NCBI GenBank assembly: GCA_029204225.1
Contig: MU832626.1
Span: forward strand, 1 to 64,000
DNA: 64,000 bases
Origin: Diphasiastrum complanatum
Taxonomy: Eukaryota > Streptophyta > Lycopodiopsida > Lycopodiales > Lycopodiaceae
Direction of reading: 5' to 3'
Shown: positions 48,861-59,720 of the stretch, one piece after another
How positions within the stretch are numbered: the stretch's first letter is position 1
Layout of the letters: every line of letters begins with the position of its first letter
Program-made: the position numbers and the translations under genes
Notes under the pieces: model-generated
Databases searched by the model: none
What the model was told of the DNA's origin: nothing
What the model saw: only the letters and a program-made list of their open reading frames with translations

Positions 48861-49897
48861 ATGAGTGCATCATACATGTAGAAGCTCGAGATTTTAGTAG
48901 CATTTGATTTTTTCAATTTATTTTGTCTTAGATGTTTATTATTATTATTATGATTATTATATTATATTACTATATTTTTGCCGCATACCCTAAATCATAT
49001 AATGAAATATGAGCTCATGTTGCTTAGGTCCCAACACGTGTTCCATTCCATACTTGCATTTTGATTTCTTAGCTTTGTCGTGGTAGCAGTAAGTTATTGT
49101 GACGATTTGCTAAAAGTCGAGTAATCACTCCTAGGTGAGTTTGAGCATTACAAACAAAAAAAAAAATCTTATTTATTTAAAAAAAAATGCAATATTTGTT
49201 TTTGTTTTTCAAGGATTTAAATGCCCTACAAAATGCAAAGGTTCTCATGATGTATCAATCATCCTGTTTAATTATGTATGTTGGAACCTAAAGTTAATGT
49301 GAGAATATAACATGGGGGTTCCATTGCATAATTGCATGTATTATTTTATCAATGTATGTCTAACTTAATGTTCATGTGGCACTCTTTATGCAAATCCCAA
49401 AAAACGTTGTTTTCATAATTTTAAAAGTTAGGCTTACCATTGTGCATTCAAATGACATGTCCAACAAGAGCCAAAGATTCATCAATTTGCCAATTAGAGC
49501 ACATCTACATCCTTTACCTCCAAAGATAAAGTCAACATAGGTAAGGGGGTCCCCATTGCCCTTACCTTCACATTCGAGCTCTCAACCCCTCAGGAGTTGA
49601 ACAAGTATGCAAATTTTGAGAAAATTAGCTCACAAGTCTAGGATAGTGCTAGATGGGTTTTGACATTTTGCAAGTTTTAGGAGTTTCTTCATGATCCAAC
49701 AAAATAGTAGCACATGTTGTGCTATTGTTTTTATGCCACTACATGATTTTTAATGAACAGGAATTGTGATTCGATACATAGTTAAAAATTTGACTATCCA
49801 TCAAATTTTAAAAAATCAGGTAATGGCATAACACCATGTGCCAACTTTATGTTGAGTCATGGAGAAAAATTTAAAAAAAACTTGCAAAAGATTTATT

Positions 49898-49963
49898 TGC
49901 AAAATGCCAAGGCCCCTGCTAGACACATATTGCAAAATGCCAAGGCCCTTGCTAGACACATAT
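49898..49963. repeat. 33-bp tandem duplication
   Basis: Two adjacent copies of TGCAAAATGCCAAGGCCC(C/T)TG-type sequence, 49898-49930 and 49931-49963, with one difference. Confidence 0.92.
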
Positions 49964-50519
49964 TGAAATTTTGGATACCAACAATGTCCAGGTAATATGA
50001 TTCTTAAAAACAGCTTGATACCAATTATTACATTTTGAATGGTAGCTAACTAACAATATAAGCATGATTTAAGAGTGGCAGACATGTATCAACCAAACTA
50101 GTATTGCAAGGGCTATTATGCTAGCCGCGCTTTAAGTACATGGTAATTCAACCCACAAATGAAACTTATCGTGATCCATGATATACAAAGAATGTCATTC
50201 ATAACACCAAACTAGCAACAGAACCGAGAATGTGTTAGAGGAAAATTACTCAAAACCATAAATATCAAGCTACATCGGCTTTTAGAAAATGTGTGCCAAT
50301 TTAAGATATTTGTTTTTTTACTTAACAAATGCTAAAAATATATAGTCATTTTTCTAAAACCATTATAGTCGGATTGGTATATTAAATTATTGATCATGAA
50401 TGTGAAGCAATTTCTAAACTATGAGATAAAAGATATAAAACCTAGAATCAAGTATTATGGGAACGAAGCATGAATTCTTTTGTTAATTTTTTTTACTCTT
50501 TGGATCTTACTACAGTTTC

Positions 50520-51080
50520 ATATATGGGACTATATTGTTGTGAATTTTACATTCAATTTTCAGCCTTTCTACTCTTAAATATCCTATATGATTATAGAAA
50601 CATGCCTAATAAAAAAAAATTGAATTTGGAAATCTATAGAGATAGATATGTGCATCCAAAGTTACCCTTTTAAGTGTTGATAAAAATCACCAAAACTGGA
50701 AATATCATATATGAGTGTATAATACCATGATTTTGACAATATTTTTTTGGTTTGTCTCCTTTAAAAAGCATTATATGACCATAGAAACGTGACTCTCAAA
50801 TTTTTTCAATTTGGAATTATGTAGAGATAGATATGTGCATCTAAAGCTACCCATGTCAAGTGCTGAAAAGTATTGAAATTCAGTGAAGGGTGCTAGAAAG
50901 TTTCATCTCTTTTGGAGGTGCTTTTTACAACCCTTTGTTTGGCTGTCTACTTTCAAAAATCCTTTATGACCATAGAGACATGTCCACAGAAAAAAAATCA
51001 AATTTGGAGTCCTATAGAAATATATACGTGCACCTAAAGTTACCCATGTGAAGTGCTGAAAAGTGGTAAAAATTGAAATT
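50520..51080. repeat. Three tandem units of about 186 bp
   Basis: Each unit carries TATATGA..ATAGAAACATG, TTGAATTTGGA..TCTATAG, GATAGATATGTGCATC and AAAGTTACCCATGTGAAGTG. The anchors fall near 50641, 50826 and 51012, giving a 185-186-bp period. Non-coding, adjacent to the truncated end of Copia-E. Confidence 0.8.
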
Positions 51081-51359
51081 TTTTGGGGGCAAATTGCCAT
51101 CAATTGAGAGAGAAAAAATTTAAGTCTTTCAATAACACAATGAAGAGTCAAGTCTACTTCTACATACAATTGAAAGATTGAAATTTCAATCATTTGATGA
51201 CATGTTATGTATCGTCAAGTGACCAAGGATTTTATGCGCACTTTTGTGCACATGCGCACAAAAATGTGCTGAAAACAACTCTAGTGTTAAGATATGTTTT
51301 ACTTAAATCTTTTTTTAAATTTTAGTTTTTTATTATTTAATTATTGAAATACTGGTTTG

Positions 51360-54317
51360 ATGTCGCACATTTTGAAATGCTTCAAAATCTCATTCACGTA
51401 CTTTGTCTATGTTAGTGTGATGCTATTGCAACCTTGCCATACTTCCACTCCCAAACAATAGTGCATCAAACCAAGATCAGTCATATCAAAACTAGAGGAT
51501 AAGTCTTTCTTGATTGCACCAATCAACTCATCATCATTTTCTGTGATTATGAGGTCATCTATGTACAGCATAATCAGTGTGATACTAGACTCACGAGCAA
51601 AGTAGTAAAGATTGAAATCTGAAGAAGTGCGTATTAAACCTCTAGAAAGGAGATGCTCATCAAAGTGGTATACCAAGCACGTGGTGCTTGTTTCAATCCG
51701 TACAAGGCTTTCTTCAGCTTGCACACTTTGTCTTCCATGCCATGTGTCACAAAGCCACTAGGTTGCTCCATGTACACTTCTTCTTCAAGTTTACCATTCA
51801 GGAATGCAGACTTTACGTCCATCTGATGCAGATTCCATCCAAATAGTGCCGCCAAAGCAATCACCATGCGAAGTGTATTTCACTTGGCCACAGGAGCGAA
51901 GGTCTCTTCATAGTCAATGCCCTTACTTTGTGCATAGCCTTTCACTACAAGCCTTGCTTTGTGTTTTGCAATAGTTCCATCAGCATTGTACTTTATCTTG
52001 TATACCCATTTGTTGCCAATGGGTCTTTTGCCCTTTGGAAGATCCACTATCTCCCATGTGTCATGGTGTTTGATGGAATCAATCTCCTCCTGCATTGCTT
52101 TTTGCCATATCTCATGATTTTTGGCCTCCTCAAAGCAAGAGGGTTTAGTAAATGAAATAATGTCACTCATAAGTGCAAGATTTACCTGAAACTTGTCAGG
52201 TTCTTTGCTCTCTCGTGTGGAATGCTGCAACTCTCCCTCCTTGCTAGGTTCGGCAATTTCCCCTTCCTTGTCACTCATGAGTTTAGTATACCATCTGGGC
52301 AACTTACGTTGAGGTGATCTGCTACGAGGTGAATACGAATCCCGTGGTGCATCTTGCTCCTTCCTTTTATCACCTGCTACCTCAGTCTTTTCCAATCCAA
52401 TAGATTTGTTTCTTACTCTCCATCTCGTCTCTATGGTGGGAGAAGTACCATGTCCCTCATCATCATCATGATGATCTTCCTATGGTGGTAGAGATATTTC
52501 ATCCTCTTTGAGAATCTTGCATAGTTCATCATTATTCTTTTCTTCATCCCCAAATCTATGGATTTCATCAAAAAAGACATCACAACTTATGTTCACACGT
52601 AGCCCCTCTGGATCATAACATCTATATCCATTGGTTTGTTCATCATGTAAAAATGCACTTCAAGGCCTTTACCTGTATTTTGGCTCTCTCGCTCTTAGGT
52701 ATGTGAACATACACTCGACATCCAAATACCCACAACCCATCCATCTTAGGCTTCTTACCAATGAATGCCTCCTCGGGTGTGCGATTATGTACAGCAACTG
52801 TAGGGCTTCTATTTTGTAAGAACACAACAGTTTTGACAGCTTCTCCCCATAAAAAATCAGTAACTCCCATATGTGTCATCATTTCCCTAGCTGCTCCGAC
52901 AATGGTACGATTCTTTCTTTCAGCTACCCCATTTTGTTGAGGTGTATCAACTTGCGCAAACTCTTGTTTAATGCCATGCTCCTTGCAAAAGTGGAACGAT
53001 ACTTACCACCACGATCTGCCCTGAGTACCTTGATCTTAGCACCTGACTGATTTTCAACCAATGCTTTGAAGCTTTTGAAGCATCCAAATGTGTCAGACTT
53101 CTGCTTAACGGTGTAGATCCAAGTCTTCCATGAGTAATCATCAATGAAGGTTAGCAAATAAAATGCTTTACCAATAGACATTACCTTCATTGGCCCACAT
53201 AGGTCAGAGTGTATCAACTCAAGCACTCATTTTTCCCTTGTTGCTCCTTCTTTGTTGAACTTCTTCCTGTGTAACTTGCCTAGCATGCACTCCTTGCAAA
53301 TGGACTCCTCCTTGTCATCTAAACTAGGTAGTCCTATTACCATCTTGAGCTTACGAAATAGCCTCAAGCTTTTGAAGTTCAAATGTCCCATACGTCTATG
53401 CCATAAATCACTTTGTGATATAGATGTAGATGCTAACACATTCCACTTCGTAACAACAGCATTTAACTTGTACAAACCACAAGTTTTATCCCTAAATCCA
53501 TCAACAATCACCTTGAAACCCCGTTTCACATCCTTTATCTGGCATTTTTTGTCGTTGAACTCCACCTTCAACTTATGATCTGTCATTGTACCAACAGATA
53601 AAAGACTCTTCTGAAGGCCAAGAACATACAACACATTTTCAATTACCTTCACATGTCCATCAGGAAATTGAATAGGCACTGCACCAACTCCATGAATTTG
53701 GCACTCGTCGTCGTTCGCCTGCTCAACTCTATCTCCGTCATCAGTAAGCTCCAGGTTTTTGAACCATGATTTGCTGCCAGTCATGTGTCTCGTTGCTCCT
53801 GAGTCCACGTACCAATGTGTATGATCAATGGAATGTTGCGATGCTAATGCTGTCGCAAATGCCATGCCTTGATCTTTGTTATCGCTATCATTCTCTTCTT
53901 CAACAAAATTGGTCAACTGCTTCACTTTGCCCCTCTTGATATCCACCTTCTTTTTGCGACAATCTCTTGCCCAATGTCCAGGCTTTTGGCAATAGAAATT
54001 GTTGCCCTTCTTCTTCTTGCCTGATGTGGATCCTTGATTGTCATCCTCCACATTCGACTTCTTGGTTTGCATTTTGTATTTATTCTTCCCTTTGGCTAGC
54101 ATTGCTTGATCTTCTGATGTGGGAAGTCGAGTTTTTACCACTTCATGCCTTTGTTCCTCCTGTAGGATGATGCCATGAAGATTTTCAAATGTTGGTAGTC
54201 TCTCCCTTGAAGCAATGCCACTTGCAAACATTTGGAAATTTTTAAGTAGGCCATTTATAGCTGTGAGAACCAGCTCAACATCTCTTATTAAAATGTCAAA
54301 ATAGTTGACAATTTTCA
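51360..54317 (-). pseudogene. Copia-E gag-pol remnant (mid-gag to RT)
   Basis: Minus strand from about 54285: Gag middle (FASGIASRERLPTFENL, LQEEQRHE), zinc knuckle FYCQKPGHWARDC (first Cys lost), and protease WYVDSGATRHMT at about 53810. GAG-pre-integrase is LWHRRMGHLNFKSL, then the HHCC integrase, a UGA at 53227-53229 inside VLELIHSDLCGPM, and the integrase core to 52643 (LTFIDDYS, VFGCRVYVHIP) with a frameshift near 53003 and another near 52645. RT is at 52200-51370 (KARLVVKGYAQSKGIDYEE, DVKSAFLNGKLEEEVYM, LYIDDLIITEND), with one stop at a Trp codon (about 51878) and a frameshift near 51660. It ends near 51360 at the RT thumb; RNase H is missing. It is the least decayed copia here: the first frame alone is 363 codons. 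Confidence 0.93.
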
Positions 54318-54550
54318 CACTCCCTCTTCAACCAGGTTTAGCATAGATTTGGATAGTAAACCAAGTGATGTTCTATGCTTCATAAACAAGTCTTATTCCA
54401 ATGCTTTGGTGAAGATACCAACCACACATTTGAAGAAACATGTTGAAGCTCCACTTCCTTTGCCGTGACTTGTTCTCTCACAAAGTGATATGCCACCTCA
54501 ATGTGCTTGCTCCTTGCATAAAAGATAGGATTTTTGTCATGTGTTGCATG
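54317..54550 (-). pseudogene. RNase H tail and polypurine tract of a second Copia-E-type copy
   Basis: Minus strand from about 54545: NPIFYARSKHIEVAYHFVRE, VELQHVSS, then a frameshift, the classic C-terminus of copia RNase H. It ends in the polypurine tract GAAGAGGGAGTG (about 54329-54318), followed by TGAAAATTGTC, which should be the LTR start. Instead of an LTR, mid-gag of Copia-E follows within about 40 bp. Confidence 0.82.
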
Positions 54551-55504
54551 TACTTTTATCTATTTTCTTGATTTTAGCCTTCTTTTCATAGTTTCTTGCA
54601 TTTCAATTGTAATTTGATGCTCATGAATGGATTAGATGTTTTAATGCTACGTTTGGCACATGATAATTTTGGTATTAGAGCATTAGATCCTTTCCCCATC
54701 AGATTTGGTGGTCTTCCTTAAGTTTTGGTAGTTCTTTCTTGACTAGTTTCTTGTTTTTCAATTTTCAAAATGCTTTGATTCATTTTTTGACCAAGTAATC
54801 TTCATTTTTTGTGTAGTTTCTTGTGTTAGATTAGTAGATCTCTCTCTTACTAAAGCTAGTAAACTTTTCTGATGTGGAGCTATAATGACCAAGTTATGGC
54901 CATTTTAGTGATTTCTTTCCAATTTTAGTTAGTTATAATTTGTGCAATCTGTTTGTTGGAGAGAGGGAGAGTAGTGAGAGTTGAGAAATGTGTCGTATAT
55001 TAGAAACAAAAAATTTAGCTCAGAGGGGTAAGACGAACATGAACGAGAAACAAAACACGAACAAGAAACGAACTCAAACAGACAGTATTCGTGCACAGCA
55101 AAACGAGCTACACGATTCTCTCCAAAAGCATGACTACGCCTATCAGAACGAACAGAACGTTAGTGATGGAAATCACAGTCATGTTTTATTACATAGCCAA
55201 ACATTAATAAACGAAGCGCTAGAAGAATAATTTGTCTTGAATAGCTAGACAAATTATGTGTCGCGAATGATTCACGAAGAGCTAGACAGTGCTTGACTGA
55301 TAATTAGTCACGAAACATTCACGAAAGACAAGACTAAATGTTAGTCGTCTATTACCAAAAAGAGCAACTAAAAAGATCAGACAAAATGAATAATAAGCAT
55401 AGCAATATTAACACAAATCTGAACGCAGAACAAAGAACTATATCAGATTAAGTATTTCAAGTATACATGTCAATAATGCAGTCGAGCACAAGACAATACT
55501 ATAC
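54551..55504. other. Unassigned region, possible LTR debris
   Basis: TGGTATTAGAGCATT at 54672 resembles a primer site on the plus strand but has no supporting LTR. 54988-55230 is an 80-codon hydrophilic plus-strand frame rich in Asn, Gln, Lys and His, which I do not recognise and take as chance. 55240-55350 has repeated CGAATGATTCACGAA and GCTAGACA phrases like a decayed LTR, but it does not match the Copia-F LTR. Confidence 0.4.
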
Positions 55505-57018
55505 TGGTATTGTTGCTGAAGAGCACCGTATCATCCACGTACAAGATGATGATAATGAAAGATTGTTGTACTGACTTGGAATAGATGTTGCAATCAACAA
55601 TGCTTGGTTTGAATCCTTATTTGATGAGGAATGTGTTGATCCTCTGAAATCAAGCTTTGGTAGGCTGTTTCAAGCCATACAGTGCTTTGTGGAGTTTACA
55701 GACATGATTTTTCATACATTCCAGAATGTATTCTTTGGGCTAGATCATGTAGATATCTTCTTGTATCACTTGATTCAGATAGGCTGTTTGTACATCAAGT
55801 TGATGCACTTCGAGGTCAGCAGCTGTAGCATAAGAAATGAGCATTCAAATCGACGAATGTTTGACGACTGGACTAAAAGTCTCACTATAGTCAACATTTG
55901 GGATCTGGGTGAATCCTCGTGCTACCAGTCTTGCCTTCCTTTGGTCAATTTCTCCATTTGCATTGTATGTGATCTTAAAGATCCATTTGCAATCGATAAT
56001 ATTGCAGCCAATAGGAGCTTTGACTGATGACATGTCTGGTTCTTGATCAGAGAGGAATACTCTCTGTCCATAGCTTCTCTCCAGAGATCAGATTCTAGTT
56101 GGCTGAGTGCCTCTTCGACTGTCGTCGGTTCTTGTATCAAGAGACAGACAGACTCAGGAGTATATCTTGTGGGCTGTGTGTGCACTCGGCTTGACCTTCT
56201 TGGAGGTTTCGACTGAAGAACCGCTCCTGGTATTTGTTGCTGGGTAGTAGGAACATCTTCGTCTGATTTGCTGTCTCGAAGTGGGTTGACAATAGACACG
56301 TCTGAGCCAGAAGCTCGGATTTCCATGTTATCGACAGATGATGAGGGTTCTTATTGAGCAACATCCTTGCCTTTGAAGTCGACAAACTGATCCTCGATGA
56401 AGACTGTATTCCGGCTATACAAGATTTGCTGGGTATCAGGATCATACAGCTTATAAGTATTATCAGATGAAGTATGTCCGATCAAAATGGTCTGGAGACC
56501 TTGGAATTCCAATTTCTTCCTCGTGTCTTTTGGGATCTGCACGTAGGCAATGCACCCAAACACTCTTAGGTTCTTCAAAGAAGGCTTCGAGCCTGTCCAC
56601 ACCTCGTGGGGTGTCTTGTTTGAGAGGGCCTTGTCGAACATCTATTCTGGATGTAGGCTACAGTGGAGACAACTTCAGCCCAGAATCTCTTAGGCAACGA
56701 TGCATGCGATAACATACATTTGGAAAATTTGACTAGAGTACGGTTCTTCCTCTCGGCTAAGCCATTAGACTGAGGACTATAAGGAGTGATGAATTGTCGC
56801 TCAATGTCTTGGCTTTGGCAGTACTCCTTAAACTCGATAGAGATATATTCTCCACCATTGTCTAACCTAAGGGCCTTGATCGTCCTTCAAGTCTCCTTCT
56901 CTGCATGCTCCTTGAAGATTCTGAAGTAGTTGAAGGCTTCTGATTTCTTTTTTATATAATAAACCATGGTCCTTCTGGAAATTCATCAATAAAGGTTATA
57001 AAATACTTGGTGAGCCTC
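55505..57018 (-). pseudogene. Copia-F integrase core to RT
   Basis: Minus strand from 57018: integrase core YFITFIDEFPEGPW, RTIKALRLDNGGEY, TPYSPQSNGLAERKNRTL (about 56760), then MFDKALSNKTPHEVWTGSK and VFGCIAYVQIPKDTRKKL, SRNTVFIEDQFVDF (56641-56351). RT is at 56150-55510 with CKWIFKITYNANGEIDQRKA, LVARGFTQIPNVDYSETFSP, KALYGLKQ and LYVDDTVLFSN. The core and linker are fairly well kept, with frameshifts near 55990 and 55690. It stops just after the YVDD box. Confidence 0.9.
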
Positions 57019-57059
57019 TAAAATTTCAATGTCATCAATATTCACAATCCAATGACTAA

Positions 57060-57452
57060 CTTAATTTTTTTTAATTCTTTGGCAGATTATATTCCATCCA
57101 GACAAGATGGTGGTATGTGATCCAACTTAATCCAAGAAAATGATGTGTGTTTGAAGGAAAAGATATTGTTGAATTGGATACACACGACGAACCACCACCC
57201 AATTTTGAGGACATTTTGGAAGAACCTGAACCACTCATCCAAACTCCAAATGATGTGGAAATGATAAGAGAAGAAGCTACAAATGGAATGGATGAGGTAG
57301 AATTAGAAGAAGAGGAGATTGAATATGAGGGTAGCTCACATCATCAAAGAGACACGATCAGAAATTTACGATTAAACCTAGACCTAGATTCAAATGAGTG
57401 TCAAGACTTGTGTGATGACGAGAATGACATAAATAATGATAATAATCTATAA
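57060..57452 (+). pseudogene. CACTA transposase C-terminal fragment embedded in Copia-F
   Basis: Plus strand: RWWYVIQLNPRK (about 57090-57140) resembles the conserved W..V...PR segment near the end of TNP2-type transposases. After one stop comes a strongly acidic tail (HDEPPPNFEDILEEPEPL, EVELEEEEIEYEG) to the stop at 57450. Acidic tails of this kind are usual there. TTGGCAG just before may be an old splice acceptor. It lies on the strand opposite to Copia-F and replaces the section of Copia-F between protease and integrase. Confidence 0.6.
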
Positions 57453-57499
57453 TTATTATTACTTAAATTCAGTTGCACTCATTTTTTTTTATATTCATC

Positions 57500-58464
57500 G
57501 CAATACTTTTTATACGCGTATGGTGCTTGTCAATCTCTGAGGTAGATGAATTGATCTATGTTGTAAGCTGCATACTCGATAAACCATTCCTTGCAAGGGG
57601 TCATGTGTTGGGTAGCGTCGTTGTCCAAGTACCAGCAATCATAGTCTTCATTGCTACTGTTGTAAGCCATTAACAAGTGGGTATTTTGTTCCTTGAACTC
57701 CGCCATGTTGGAGGAGTCTGGTTGCTTCTGTTGTTGCTTCTTTGCCTCGTTGTAGATCCAGATACGACACGATGTCATGATTGGCTCTCTTGTAGTATCT
57801 GCAGAAAAGCTTCTTGCACGATCCACCATGCTCACCTTGAGTGTGAGGCTTCTGGTGTTGCTGCTGCACTTGATTTTTGCCCTTGGAATAGTTTTTCTTC
57901 TTGGTGTATAGAGCCATGGGTTTGTCTTTGATGGACATGCTGCTAGTCTTTCTTCGCATTTTTTCTTGAAGAAGATGACCAATCACCTTTTGAAGAGTGA
58001 GGTCGGGTTGTCTGGAAATCATCACCACAAAGCGTTCATACGACTTTGGAAGAGAAGAAATCAAGGTCATAATGGCATCATCATCTTGAATAGAACATCC
58101 TATAGCTAATATTTGATCCAATAAAGATTTGAAGCTGAGTCTCATAGAGATTTGATAACAAATCTAACGCATCCTTAGAGGTTTTGCATGTGGTAACGTG
58201 GGATATTTGGGAGTTAGCCAGATTGAGTGTGATACGTGCTAAGGCCTTCTAATATTTGATCTTCCATGCCTTTGCTTGATCACCATCTTCTGGTTTCAGG
58301 TCAGCACCTTCTACTACATCCCAAAGATCTCTATCTATCAACATCATCTTGAGTTTTAACTTCCAGATGTAGATGTTAGAACCATTGAACTTGTCAATGA
58401 TTCTAGCCTCGCTGGATGATGAAGACGAAGAGCTACCAAGATGAGACATGATAACATTAATCAT
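57500..58464 (-). pseudogene. Copia-F gag and protease start
   Basis: Minus strand from about 58450: Gag start MSHLGSSSSSSSSEARIIDK, NIYIWKLKLKMMLIDRDLWD with intact Trp, then a stop at WKIKY. Next are LLDQILAIGCSIQDDDAIMT, LTLQKVIGHLLQEKMRR and a degenerate zinc knuckle CRYYKRANHD (58145-57760). The protease WYLDNDATQHMTPCKEWF (57610-57560) has Asn in place of the Ser-Gly context. It ends near 57530, where the CACTA piece intrudes. Confidence 0.9.
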
Positions 58465-58503
58465 AAATGGAACAAACTTAATCTCTCGGTTTATGTGAGC
58501 TAC

Positions 58504-58515
58504 GTTCTGATACCA
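58504..58515 (-). other. Primer-binding site of Copia-F
   Basis: Minus strand TGGTATCAGAAC, one mismatch to the initiator Met tRNA primer site, between LTR and gag. Confidence 0.85.
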
Positions 58516-58518
58516 ATT

Positions 58519-59230
58519 TGATGGGGCAATGGAGATAGAAAAACGTGAACGGAGAAGAGAGTAGGAATATTGCGGAACAGCTCTCCCATTACAATCAGCT
58601 GCTAGATGTAAAAACAGTCTAATAGAAAGCTTATGCTAAATGTAATCACAACTTTAAGTGTTCTGACTGCCCAACATGATTTTAAAAATCAATTCATACT
58701 CTCAAAAACCAAGAGTACAGTCACCAAAGAGATTAGAAATGGTTTGTGTGTGGTATTACTAAAAAATGGATTCAATGTAAAGTTTAGTTCTGAAATAGAC
58801 GAAAGAGCAGTATGATATCGGGAGTTCCTCAAGCGTCAAAGACAGCCATCGTTTGATCAGAAATTGAGGAGCCATAGACGTCCATGTTCTGATCAAAGTG
58901 AGTAAACAAGCACGATCAAACAGCGATAAAGTGCATTTAATCACAACAAGCATTCATCTACGTTATACACAGATAGAAAAGTTGATGACGCTATATTACA
59001 TCGAAGCACAATACAAATAGCAATTACAACAAAAAATTGACGGCGTAACTGGGAGGCTCAAATAAAACGTCTTATGGATGGAGCAACCAATAATTTGTGC
59101 TTGGATGATCTATTTATAGATTTCATCTGTGTATTAACTACATTGAATGTTTGTCACCTAATTAGAAAAGCTGTTGTACTTGGAAGTATATGGCTTTTGT
59201 GACAACTATACATAGTATATACGGTTAACA
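58519..59230 (-). repeat. 5' LTR of Copia-F
   Basis: Runs from the primer site outward: on the plus strand it starts TGATGGGG and is proposed to end TTAACA (minus TGTTAACC...CCCCATCA). On the minus strand TATAAATAG lies at 59118-59110, near the outer end, as in an LTR promoter. No second copy exists in the window, so the outer boundary is tentative. Confidence 0.6.
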
Positions 59231-59329
59231 AATCAGGATCGTTGACGTGGACGAGGACGTTGCAAATTCTCTCACTTCGCAAATTTTGAGAAGTGGCTGG
59301 GAATGTTCCTTGTTCAAAATAGACGACCT

Positions 59330-59720
59330 TCGGCATTTTTCTCTCTCTTCGGGATTTTGCGAAAAAGCCGAAGGTGCCCTAAATAAGTTTAAGGTGCCCT
59401 TAAAAAGTTGAAGATGCCCCAAAAAAATGAAGATGTCTTTAACAGTTTGACTCTCTCACACTTTTCGGAAAAAAATACAAAAAGGCCGAAGGTGCTCTTA
59501 AAACATGTTTAAGGTGCTCTTAAAAAGTTGGCGAAGGTGTCACAGTTTAACCCTTAAAAATAGAGGACCTTCAGGAATTTTCTCTCTCTTTGCATTTTTC
59601 GGGAAAATGCGACAAAGCCGAAGGTGTTGAAAATAGTTAAACTGTTGAACTGTGAACATGTTGACTTCTTCAAAATAATTAAATGGAAGAAGTCGAAGGC
59701 AATTGTTGTAGTTTTCGGGA
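59330..59720. repeat. Second GAAGGTGCC-type repeat block
   Basis: CCGAAGGTGCCCTAAATAAG, TTTAAGGTGCCCTTAAAAAG and GCGAAGGTGTCAC phrases recur with a spacing of roughly 120-140 bp, together with TTTTCTCTCTCTTYG and TTTTTCGGGAAAATGCG phrases. The motif matches the minisatellite in the Copia-A LTR (3335-3740), suggesting a related LTR fragment. Confidence 0.65.

Larger units (their letters stand above)
48131..50519. other. Intergenic region with small repeats, no gene recognised
   Basis: Contains the 66-bp duplication (48733-48860), a dispersed repeat shared with 41555-41680 (about 49070-49260) and a perfect-phase 33-bp duplication (49898-49963). The rest is AT-rich without coding motifs. Confidence 0.55.

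Noticed and set aside
54672-54686. Primer-binding site of another plus-strand element
   Set aside because: TGGTATTAGAGC matches imperfectly and no LTR end or coding region supports it.
54988-55230. Small hydrophilic gene
   Set aside because: 80 codons of low complexity inside probable LTR debris, with no motif or supporting context.
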